A DNA stretch of 6,305 bases from Terriglobia bacterium (GTDB lineage Bacteria; Acidobacteriota; Terriglobia; UBA7540), in contig JAIQGB010000270.1 in assembly GCA_020072905.1 (NCBI GenBank), positions 1-6,305 of the forward strand, given 5' to 3'. This document shows positions 1-5,375 of the stretch, piece by piece; positions within the stretch are counted from its first letter, which is position 1; each line of letters begins with the position of its first letter. The translations under genes were made by a program, and so were the position numbers. The notes under the pieces were generated by a model. That model saw nothing but the letters and a program-made list of their open reading frames with translations. It was not told the origin of the DNA and did no database searches.

Positions 1-229
1 AGTGGAGGTGCGCATCGAAAACTCGGACGGGCTCGGCGTGACGCTCTGCTGCAGCGGTTTGGGCCGCCGCAGGCTTCGCGGCTGGGGGTTGCGTGCCCGA
101 TCCATGTTTTTCGCCTGGCTCATGGGCGTGCGCGTGACTCGCATGACTGATGGCGCTCGCAGAGGCGCCGAGGAAGAGGAAGCTCTTTTTCAAGAAAGTC
201 CGGCGCGGGTGAGGGTGGATGTGGCTCAT
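1..229 (-). CDS. Tat-exported putative metal-dependent amidohydrolase (N-terminal part only)
   Basis: The gene reads leftwards and is cut by the left window edge, leaving the first 76 residues. Seen: the start ATG (229-227) is preceded by GGAGAG with a 7-nt spacing. Residues 9-15 are RRTFLKK, a near-ideal twin-arginine motif, followed by a short hydrophobic stretch (FLFLGASASA) and a His-rich segment around residues 29-36 (HASHAHAH) where cleavage could occur. An Ala/Pro/Gln-rich linker follows. The last visible residues are VFDAHLH. Known: Asp-x-His-x-His after a first beta strand is the metal-binding signature of TIM-barrel amidohydrolases, and Tat substrates are exported folded, often with their cofactor. 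Inferred: a periplasmic or secreted metal-dependent hydrolase of unknown substrate. The family call rests on one short motif, whereas the Tat signal and the start are firm. It is divergent from purD and shows no functional link to it. Confidence 0.72.
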   Translation of the reverse strand, partial: MSHIHPHPRRTFLKKSFLFLGASASAISHASHAHAHEPGEKHGSGTQPPAAKPAAAQTAAAERHAEPVRVFDAHLH

Positions 230-360
230 GGTTATTCTCTCCAACAAAAGGTGCCGCGAGGCTAACACGGGGATTGTCTGTCAGCAACCAGACCGTGACG
301 TTCTGATGACAATCCCGCGATTGACAAACGGCGGTGTGTGCCGATAGTGTTACTCGGCTT
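230..360. promoter_or_regulatory. Divergent intergenic control region with repeated GATTGTC-like half-sites
   Basis: This 131-bp region separates the Tat-protein gene from purD. It holds three related 7-mers: GATTGTC at 272-278, its reverse complement GACAATC at 308-314, and GATTGAC at 319-325 (one mismatch). The first two lie within a perfect 9-bp inverted repeat, GGGATTGTC (270-278) and GACAATCCC (308-316). The last two form an inverted repeat with 8-bp arms, one mismatch and a 4-nt centre (307-326) that overlaps the purD -35 box. The arrangement suggests binding of a dimeric regulator, but it does not resemble the E. coli PurR operator, and no regulator is encoded nearby. Confidence 0.4.
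321..348 (+). promoter_or_regulatory. Probable sigma70-type promoter of purD
   Basis: A perfect TTGACA (321-326) is followed after 16 bp by GATAGT (343-348, four of six matches to TATAAT). A transcript would begin about 7 bp downstream, near 355, which leaves only a few nucleotides before the purD ATG at 361. The -35 box lies inside an inverted repeat, so a bound protein could block it. Confidence 0.5.
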
Positions 361-1695
361 ATGAAGATCCTGGTGATCGGCTCGGGCGGGCGCGAGCATG
401 CGCTGACGTGGAAGCTCCGCGAGAGCCCCAATATGGATGAGATTTACTGCGCGCCGGGAAACCCCGGCATGGCGCAGGAGGGGGAGTGTCTGCCTGTGGA
501 CGTCACGCAGCCGCAGGCCATCCTGGAAGTGGCTCAGCAGATCAAGGCGGACCTGACGGTGATCGGGCCGGAGGCGCCGCTGGTAGCCGGCGTGGTGGAC
601 GAATTCGAGCGGGCGGGCCTGTGGGTCGTCGGGCCAACGAAAGCGGCGGCGCGCCTCGAGGCCAGCAAGATTTTCGCCAAGCAGTTCATGCAGCGGCATG
701 CCATTCCCACGGCACGCTTCGTGGTCGCGGAGTCATTCGAAGCGGCGGTCAAGGCGCTCGCCAGTTTCGGTGTACCCGTGGTGATCAAGGCCGACGGCCT
801 GGCGGCTGGAAAGGGTGTCGTCGTCGCCAAGACGCGCGAGGAAGCCGAAAAAGCGCTCGAGGATTTCATGCGCCGGAAGACGCTGGCCAGTGCCGGCGAG
901 CAGGTGGTCATTGAAGAGTGCCTGCTGGGCGAAGAGATGTCCTTCATCGTGCTGACCGACGGCCACGGCGTTCTGCCGCTGGTGCCGACGCAGGACCACA
1001 AGGCGGTCTTCGACAACGATCAGGGGCCCAATACCGGCGGCATGGGCGCCTACAGCGACGATGCCATCCTCGATGAGCACACGCGCGAGGCCGTCCTGCG
1101 CGGGATCGTCGTTCCCACGCTGGCGGGCATGGCGGTGGAAGGGAATCCTTTCCGCGGATTCCTCTATGTGGGCCTGATGATGACCGCGCAAGGGCCGAAG
1201 GTTCTCGAATACAACGTCCGCTTGGGCGACCCGGAAGCGCAGCCCATCCTCATGCGGCTGCGCTCCGACCTCGTGGACTTGTTCAAGGGGATCCGCGATG
1301 ATCGGCTCAGTGGAATGGAGGCCCACTGGAGCCCGAGTCCTTCCGTGTGCGTCGTGCTCACCTCCCAGGGTTATCCGGGGAGGCCGGAAATCGGTAAGGT
1401 CATTACCGGATACGAGGCGGCGGAAGCGCAGGGCGGTGTCAAGGTGTTCCACGCGGGCACGGTATTTCACGACCCGCAATTGCTGACGGCGGGCGGCCGG
1501 GTGCTCGGCGTCACGGCGACGGGCGCCGACCTGCCGAGTGCCATCGAGCGCGCCTACACGGCCGTCGGCAAGATTCACTTTGAAGGGATGCACTATCGCC
1601 GGGACATTGGCGCGAAAGGGCTGCGACGTTTGGCGCGCCCGCCAGAACGCAACAGTCTGCCTTCCCGGCGCGTCCCCGGGCAGCCCAAGCTGTAG
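361..1695 (+). CDS. purD: Phosphoribosylamine--glycine ligase (GAR synthetase)
   Basis: This cytoplasmic enzyme joins 5-phosphoribosylamine and glycine using ATP to make glycinamide ribonucleotide, step 2 of de novo purine synthesis. Seen: the N-terminus KILVIGSGGREHAL (2-15), GPEAPL (69-74), the ATP-grasp segment VIKADGLAAGKGV (141-153), EEMSF (191-195), the PurD signature QDHKAVFDNDQGPNTGGMGAY (starting at 211), and the metal-binding stretch EYNVRLGDPEAQP (283-295), where most homologues read RFGDPET. The family core ends near HYRRDIG (411-417). The protein is 444 aa against the usual 420-430 because of about 25 extra basic, Pro-rich residues. The start at 361 matches the family N-terminus; a GTG at 334 would add nine unconserved residues. 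No Shine-Dalgarno precedes the ATG, unlike the other genes here. purE follows 59 bp later without a terminator, so the two are probably co-transcribed. Confidence 0.97.
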   Translation: MKILVIGSGGREHALTWKLRESPNMDEIYCAPGNPGMAQEGECLPVDVTQPQAILEVAQQIKADLTVIGPEAPLVAGVVDEFERAGLWVVGPTKAAARLEASKIFAKQFMQRHAIPTARFVVAESFEAAVKALASFGVPVVIKADGLAAGKGVVVAKTREEAEKALEDFMRRKTLASAGEQVVIEECLLGEEMSFIVLTDGHGVLPLVPTQDHKAVFDNDQGPNTGGMGAYSDDAILDEHTREAVLRGIVVPTLAGMAVEGNPFRGFLYVGLMMTAQGPKVLEYNVRLGDPEAQPILMRLRSDLVDLFKGIRDDRLSGMEAHWSPSPSVCVVLTSQGYPGRPEIGKVITGYEAAEAQGGVKVFHAGTVFHDPQLLTAGGRVLGVTATGADLPSAIERAYTAVGKIHFEGMHYRRDIGAKGLRRLARPPERNSLPSRRVPGQPKL

Positions 1696-1754
1696 TTCCT
1701 CGGTGGGACAGCCTGCGGGAAGAGTCAAGGTACAGCGGCGGGAGGAAAATCGAA

Positions 1755-2270
1755 ATGAGTGACAGGACGCGGCCCGTGGTCGGCATCGTGATGGGCAGCG
1801 ATTCGGACCTGCCCGTGATGACCCAGGCCGCAACGACGCTCAAGAAATTCGGCGTGCCGTTTGAAATCGAGATCAGCTCCGCGCACCGCTCGCCGGCACG
1901 TACCTCGGAATACGCCCGCACGGCCATCGAGCGCGGCTTGAAGGTCCTCATCGTCGCCGCGGGCGGGGCCGCCCACCTGGGCGGGGTGATCGCCGCAGAG
2001 ACCACGGTGCCCGTCATCGGAGTGCCCCTGGCGAGCACCTCGCTCGCCGGGCTCGATTCGCTGCTTTCCATGGTGCAAATGCCCGCTGGCGTCCCCGTCG
2101 CCTGCACCGCCATCGGCAAGCCCGGCGCCATCAATGCCGCGATCTTCGCCGTCGAAATCCTTGCCATCTCGGACGCAGCACTCGCCCAGAAACTCGCCGC
2201 TTACAAGGAAGACCTCGCGCGCGGTGTGGCAGAAAAATCCGCCAAGGTGAAGCGCGAATTCCAAGGCTGA
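1755..2270 (+). CDS. purE: 5-(carboxyamino)imidazole ribonucleotide mutase
   Basis: PurE moves the carboxylate of N5-CAIR to give CAIR in de novo purine synthesis and forms a cytoplasmic octamer. Seen: the phosphate/substrate loop GSDSD (14-18), SAHRSP (42-47) with the catalytic His44, the glycine-rich GGAAHLGG (70-77), and the C-terminal block LDSLLSMVQMPAGVPV (100-115) followed by AIGKPGAINAA (119-129). The 171-aa length fits class I bacterial enzymes. GGAGG at 1741-1745, 9 nt before the ATG, fixes the start. The gene lies 59 bp after purD with no hairpin between and is the likely second gene of that operon. Class I PurE normally depends on PurK to supply N5-CAIR. No purK is visible here, as the next gene is convergent and unrelated. 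Confidence 0.97.
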   Translation: MSDRTRPVVGIVMGSDSDLPVMTQAATTLKKFGVPFEIEISSAHRSPARTSEYARTAIERGLKVLIVAAGGAAHLGGVIAAETTVPVIGVPLASTSLAGLDSLLSMVQMPAGVPVACTAIGKPGAINAAIFAVEILAISDAALAQKLAAYKEDLARGVAEKSAKVKREFQG

Positions 2271-2348
2271 CAGGATAATAGACGCCTCATCCTGAATCCC
2301 TGATCCTATCTTCCGGCTCGTGACCTCTGCCTCCTGACTCCTGCCTAT
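2271..2348. other. Convergent intergenic spacer with degenerate CTGA/TCCT repeats
   Basis: This spacer lies between the 3' ends of purE and the VOC gene. The plus strand is pyrimidine-rich and repeats variants of CCTGA, TCCTG and TGATCCT (for example CATCCTGAATCCCTGATCC from 2288 and CTCCTGACTCCTGCC from 2330). CAGGAT (2271-2276) and ATCCTG (2289-2294) can pair as a weak 6-bp stem directly after the purE stop. There is no T-run, so an intrinsic terminator is not evident. Confidence 0.4.
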
Positions 2349-2717
2349 TCACTTCGCATTCGGATCGGCCTGGTGGATGCCGAAGATATTCCCTTCGGTA
2401 TCGCGGCAGTAGGCCTGGTAACCGACGCCCGGGATTACAGACTTGGGCATGGCGACCTGCCCGCCCTGCGCCGTGACCTTGGCGATAAACTCCTCAACCG
2501 ATGGCACAGCGATGGTATTCACGGTGCGCGCGCCGCCATCCGGGTTCCGCAGGATGCCCCCGTTAATGCCCGGCTTCGAGTCCGACCCGGTGGTCACGAG
2601 CCAGTAGGGTTGCGGCCCCTCCCACTTGGTGATCTGCCAGCCGAAGACCTCCTGATAGAATTTGACGGCCCGCGCCGGGTCCTGCGCCCCCAATTCGAAA
2701 TGAATCACTCGATGCAT
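2349..2717 (-). CDS. VOC family (glyoxalase/dioxygenase-fold) protein
   Basis: A 122-aa single-domain protein of the vicinal oxygen chelate superfamily. Seen: two beta-alpha-beta-beta-beta modules, the first opening with VIHFELGAQDPARAVKFYQEVFGW (4-27) and the second with VNTIAVPSVEEFIAKVTAQGG (66-86), ending in the family-typical YCRDTEGNIFGIHQ (103-116). His6 and Glu8 of the first strand and Gln116 of the last are in places where VOC enzymes hold metal ligands, but the ligand set cannot be fixed from sequence alone. GGAGG (plus-strand 2726-2730), 8 nt before the ATG, supports this start over a longer upstream frame of 62 residues that has no domain sense. The substrate is unknown; relatives include glyoxalase-like, bleomycin-resistance-like and uncharacterised stress proteins. 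No signal peptide, so presumably cytoplasmic. It converges on purE and diverges from the fusion gene. Confidence 0.93.
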   Translation of the reverse strand: MHRVIHFELGAQDPARAVKFYQEVFGWQITKWEGPQPYWLVTTGSDSKPGINGGILRNPDGGARTVNTIAVPSVEEFIAKVTAQGGQVAMPKSVIPGVGYQAYCRDTEGNIFGIHQADPNAK

Positions 2718-2947
2718 AGGGATTTCCTCCGGCCCTGAGATTCCCGCAATGTTACCACACGCCACAGCACGGCAGCACCGCAAGGGTTTGCAGCTCTGTT
2801 TTGTGACGGGGGAGGCGGCGCGGGCTTGTCGGGGTGAGCTGGGAGTAAGATAGAGCAGGCGGAAGGATGCCTTTGAAGCACACGCCCAAGAGCGGCACGC
2901 CAATGCTGCCCAGGGTTTTTCCTTCTGCGCGCTAAGGGGGACCAGTC
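2718..2947. other. Divergent intergenic region between VOC gene and fusion gene
   Basis: This 230-bp stretch contains the VOC ribosome site and possible -10 element at its left end and the AAGGGGGA ribosome site of the fusion gene (2934-2941) at its right. I found no convincing promoter for the fusion gene: TTGTCG (2826-2831) and TAAGAT (2846-2851) are only 14 bp apart. A 22-codon ATG frame (2867-2935) ends next to the fusion gene's ribosome site; I see no support for it beyond position. Confidence 0.45.
2749..2757 (-). promoter_or_regulatory. Possible extended -10 element for the VOC gene
   Basis: On the minus strand the sequence reads TGGTAACAT, a TGn extension followed by TAACAT (four of six matches to TATAAT). 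It lies about 32 bp upstream of the ATG, giving a leader of roughly 25 nt that contains the GGAGG ribosome site. No good -35 box is seen at the usual distance. Confidence 0.3.
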
Positions 2948-4360
2948 ATGTGCATGCAGTCCACGCACGTGCGTCCGTATCAACGGTGGCACTGGGCCGG
3001 AGATGAGATCGCGCACGACACGGTGATCCTTGCTTCGCGCAGGATCCCGGGCACCAAGAAGCGTTACGACATCGACATCCGTGAGTACTTGTCCATCGAG
3101 GACAATGCTGTCATCCGCGAGCATTTGGAGAGGCTGTGGGAGCGATTGCCGAAGCCGCAACAGGGGCAATTCACGTCGCGAAAGCCGGGCGCTTTCGACC
3201 TTCGCGCCAGGACGGTATCGGGATATGTCGGGGCGCTACGGTACATGCACTCCGGACGGAAGTTCGATGACTGGCTGTTTCCCGACGAAACACTGGCCAA
3301 CGGCGGTGGGGACTGTGAGGATTTGGCCTTTCTGCTGGCGGCGCTCTTGGAGGCCAGCGGCATCAGTGCTTACTGCATCCGCGTCGCGCTGGGGGCGGTG
3401 ATTGATCACCGCCGTCCCGCTCATCCGCGTCGCTGGGACCACGCCTGGGTGGTCTATCAAAACGAGGGCGGGGCGTGGGAAATCCTGGAACCGCACGCGC
3501 TGCGGTATCAGGCGCGATTCAGGGGCCGCGGGCCCTCGGTGCGACGCGCCCCTTTGATCAAGCGAATCCACGACATCGAATACATCCCGCACTTCGTTTT
3601 CAACCGCGACCACCTGTGGAGAGTGCGGACGCAGGAGCCCTATGCGGGGAGGCTCTTTCGTGATTACGTCACGAAAGATCGAAAATTCTGGAAGCGCTTT
3701 GAACCGTCGTTCGCCGCCACGGTCCATTGGAGCATTTACGATGAGGCGCTGGCAGGTATGTCGGGGGCGGAACTCGACCTCGTCAAGGCCACCAGCCTGG
3801 GGGTGGATGTCAACGTCTTGGAATACGACCCTCGCGAACATTTCGACTTCGCCTACCTTGACGCCGGCTGGGAACGCGTCCAGCGGCGTCTGAGCACGGG
3901 CAGCCTGGAAGATTTTGCGCTTGCGACTCATGCCATCGCCGACTTCTATGCTCACTCCTTCTATTCCGACTTCGCCAGGAGGCGGCCTGACGGCTCAATC
4001 GAGCCCTACGATCCCCAGCATCCCATACCGCAGGACGCGCTCGTTTATGATTTCAAACCCTACGCGCCCCTTCCGGGATGTGCGTCGTCAACGGATGCGG
4101 CGGAAATGCATTGGAAGGGCGGACTTATCAGCGGACAATGGTGGCGTTGGTTCACCACCTTCCCGGGTGAGCTCAAGCGCGCCAGCGACTTCCGGTGGCG
4201 CCGATGCCTCCCGGACCACGACGCCGTCGCGGTGGATGGCCCGGAGCGTAAGGCCGCTCATCGTCATTACAGCCCGGCCGAGTATCCGGGGGTCTTCTCC
4301 CGGCGACGACAGGCGGCCATCGAACACGTCAGGGCGGCTTACCGCGCCTGGCGCCACTAA
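2948..4360 (+). CDS. Transglutaminase-like / HET-C (zinc phospholipase C-like) fusion protein
   Basis: A 470-aa protein with two recognisable parts. Residues about 85-185 form a transglutaminase-like thiol-enzyme core: GGGDCEDLAFLLAALLEASG (119-138) with nucleophile Cys123, WDHAWVVY (163-170) with His165, and ILEPHA (179-184) with Glu181 where many relatives have Asp. Residues about 255-470 resemble HET-C and zinc-dependent phospholipase C/S1-P1 nuclease folds: VHWSIYDEAL (259-268), GVDVNV (285-290), REHFDFAYLDAGWERV (296-311), and the hallmark HAIADFYAHSFYSDFA (328-343). His260, Asp287, His298, His328, Asp332 and His336 are candidate zinc ligands. A conserved-looking tail, HYSPAEYPGVF (440-450), follows. 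There is no signal peptide or membrane segment, so it is presumably cytoplasmic. AAGGGGGA, 6 nt before the ATG, supports the start; a second ATG at 2954 is possible. It may be a protease or amidase coupled to a phosphoesterase or lipid-binding module. The domain calls are by eye and the substrate is unknown. Confidence 0.8.
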   Translation: MCMQSTHVRPYQRWHWAGDEIAHDTVILASRRIPGTKKRYDIDIREYLSIEDNAVIREHLERLWERLPKPQQGQFTSRKPGAFDLRARTVSGYVGALRYMHSGRKFDDWLFPDETLANGGGDCEDLAFLLAALLEASGISAYCIRVALGAVIDHRRPAHPRRWDHAWVVYQNEGGAWEILEPHALRYQARFRGRGPSVRRAPLIKRIHDIEYIPHFVFNRDHLWRVRTQEPYAGRLFRDYVTKDRKFWKRFEPSFAATVHWSIYDEALAGMSGAELDLVKATSLGVDVNVLEYDPREHFDFAYLDAGWERVQRRLSTGSLEDFALATHAIADFYAHSFYSDFARRRPDGSIEPYDPQHPIPQDALVYDFKPYAPLPGCASSTDAAEMHWKGGLISGQWWRWFTTFPGELKRASDFRWRRCLPDHDAVAVDGPERKAAHRHYSPAEYPGVFSRRRQAAIEHVRAAYRAWRH

Positions 4361-4363
4361 TCG

Positions 4364-4401
4364 ACGACGGGCTAAATCCCTGAGCATTCAACCCCCGTCG
4401 T
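4364..4401. terminator. Hairpin behind the fusion gene (possible terminator)
   Basis: ACGACGGG (4364-4371) and CCCGTCGT (4394-4401) are a perfect 8-bp inverted repeat with a 22-nt loop, starting 3 nt after the fusion gene's stop. No T-run follows (AAACATTG), so it is not a standard intrinsic terminator. It could stabilise the 3' end or assist factor-dependent termination. Confidence 0.35.
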
Positions 4402-4587
4402 AAACATTGAGCTCGATGCGATCAGACTTAGGGTGACCGGCCGCATTTCTGGGCGTCCAGCCAAGAATGCACCGAATGTCATGATGCAAGCGGCGATGCT
4501 TGTAGGGACACAAAACATCGCTGTCGGCCCCCACCTGGATGACCGTGAGGGCTGGTACAATCAGCGGTCCTGCGGAGAGGTGGAGCG
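4402..4587. other. Intergenic region of lower GC, no assignable gene
   Basis: This stretch is visibly less GC-rich than the flanking genes. Both a plus-strand frame (open from 4376 into the next gene's start) and a minus-strand frame (4560-4372, TTG start) are open, but neither shows a recognisable domain, a convincing ribosome site or GC-biased third codon positions. A gene remnant is possible. The right end carries the promoter and ribosome site of the next gene. Confidence 0.35.
4553..4561 (+). promoter_or_regulatory. Extended -10 promoter of the 241-aa gene
   Basis: TGGTACAAT combines the TGn extension with TACAAT (five of six matches to TATAAT). The -35 position (around 4533-4538, ACCTGG) is poor, as is common for extended -10 promoters. 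Transcription would start near 4568, giving a short leader of about 20 nt that contains the GGAGAGG ribosome site at 4574-4580. Confidence 0.5.
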
Positions 4588-5313
4588 ATGGTTTCCCGAC
4601 CGCACGTTAGCCAGCCGATTCCCTCGGTGGCGGTGGGTTTCAAGCCGGAGTTTCTCGATTTCCACCGAGGCATTCATGTTGGAAACCTCGAAGATAACGA
4701 GCGCATCACACGCATCCTGAAGCTCGAGCTCGAAGCGCGGCACCAGCAGCCCTTCGTGACCGAGCGCTGGGGGCGCGGCGTCTACTGGCAGTGGATTGCA
4801 TTCCTGCCGCGCGCCAATCGGGAAGCCAAGCCGATTTCGAACAAAGTCAGCTTCGGCTGCTCCAAATTTTTCATCTCGGTTGACACCGAGGACAAAGTCT
4901 TCCAGTGCGGGATGCAGATCGAGCGCGGCTACCTGAAGCCCCCGCGCGAATACCCCGAATGCCGGCTGCGCGAGGACTGGGACTGGAATCGCCTGGTCAA
5001 GTCGCTCCGTCCCGGGAGCGCCCTGGAGCGCGAGCTGCGCCGGCTGGTTCTGCGCGAGGGATTCAAGATTTTTGCGGGAAGCTGGGAGGGCGAGCCGGCC
5101 AGCTTCTCCAAGTCGAGTTTTCCGTCGATGGGGAAGCTGCGCAAAATCCTCGCCGCCGCGCCGGGAAATCACTGGGCGGGCTTCCAGCTCTACTATCCGA
5201 TGGCGGAAGAAGAAGTCCGCGCCTCAACCGGGCTCGACCTCGTCGAATCCATGCTCGCCGTCTTCAGAGAAGTCACGCCCGCGATGAACCTCACCATGCA
5301 GATCCAACTGTAG
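4588..5313 (+). CDS. Uncharacterised soluble protein, 241 aa
   Basis: I do not recognise the family. Coding is supported by GGAGAGG (4574-4580) 7 nt before the ATG, by GC-rich third positions throughout, and by an amphipathic globular composition. There is no signal peptide, membrane segment or obvious repeat. Visible blocks are a beta-rich middle with GCSKFFISVDTEDKVFQCGM (90-109) followed by QIERGYLKPP (110-119), a charged helical stretch (about 126-158: RLREDWDWNRL, ALERELRRLV), and a C-terminal half with FKIFAGSWEGEP (159-170), MGKLRKIL (181-188) and FQLYYPMAEEEV (199-210), ending in the strand-like NLTMQIQL (234-241). Aromatic and acidic residues are abundant, and three cysteines (91, 107, 125) occur without a zinc-finger spacing. 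It has its own promoter and converges on the next gene, so context gives no function. Confidence 0.85.
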   Translation: MVSRPHVSQPIPSVAVGFKPEFLDFHRGIHVGNLEDNERITRILKLELEARHQQPFVTERWGRGVYWQWIAFLPRANREAKPISNKVSFGCSKFFISVDTEDKVFQCGMQIERGYLKPPREYPECRLREDWDWNRLVKSLRPGSALERELRRLVLREGFKIFAGSWEGEPASFSKSSFPSMGKLRKILAAAPGNHWAGFQLYYPMAEEEVRASTGLDLVESMLAVFREVTPAMNLTMQIQL

Positions 5314-5359
5314 CGCCGCTCCATGACCGGCGTCGCCGCTTGCGGACGGGCGCTACAGT
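5307..5359. repeat. Palindromic REP-like element or bidirectional terminator
   Basis: ACTGTAGCGCC (5307-5317) and GGCGCTACAGT (5349-5359) form a perfect 11-bp inverted repeat. Between them lies a second palindrome, CGGCG-T-CGCCG (5328-5338), and a small CCGC/GCGG pairing (5336-5345). The left arm includes the TAG stop of the 241-aa gene. The element lies between two convergent gene ends, where dispersed palindromic repeats and bidirectional terminators are often found. No T-run follows on either strand. No second copy occurs in this window, so its repetitive nature is inferred from its form. Confidence 0.6.
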
Positions 5360-5375
5360 GGGGCAAGTGCGTTGC

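Noticed and set aside
334..360. GTG at 334 as the purD start
   Set aside because: It would add nine residues absent from the PurD family N-terminus, lies within the promoter, and lacks a ribosome site.
120..431. Minus-strand frame of 103 aa across the divergent region
   Set aside because: It runs into purD and is out of frame with the Tat signal, which has its own ribosome site and start at 229.
733..1833. Long minus-strand open frame (366 aa) opposite purD and the start of purE
   Set aside because: It is antisense to unmistakable purD and purE, is Arg/His-rich with no domain, and is explained by GC-rich codon structure.
2349..2903. Longer VOC protein starting at 2903
   Set aside because: The VOC domain begins at the ATG at 2717, which has GGAGG 8 nt upstream; the extra 62 residues carry no domain sense.
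3236..3955. Minus-strand open frame (239 aa) opposite the fusion gene
   Set aside because: The plus strand encodes recognisable domains across it, and the minus frame has no family motif or ribosome site.
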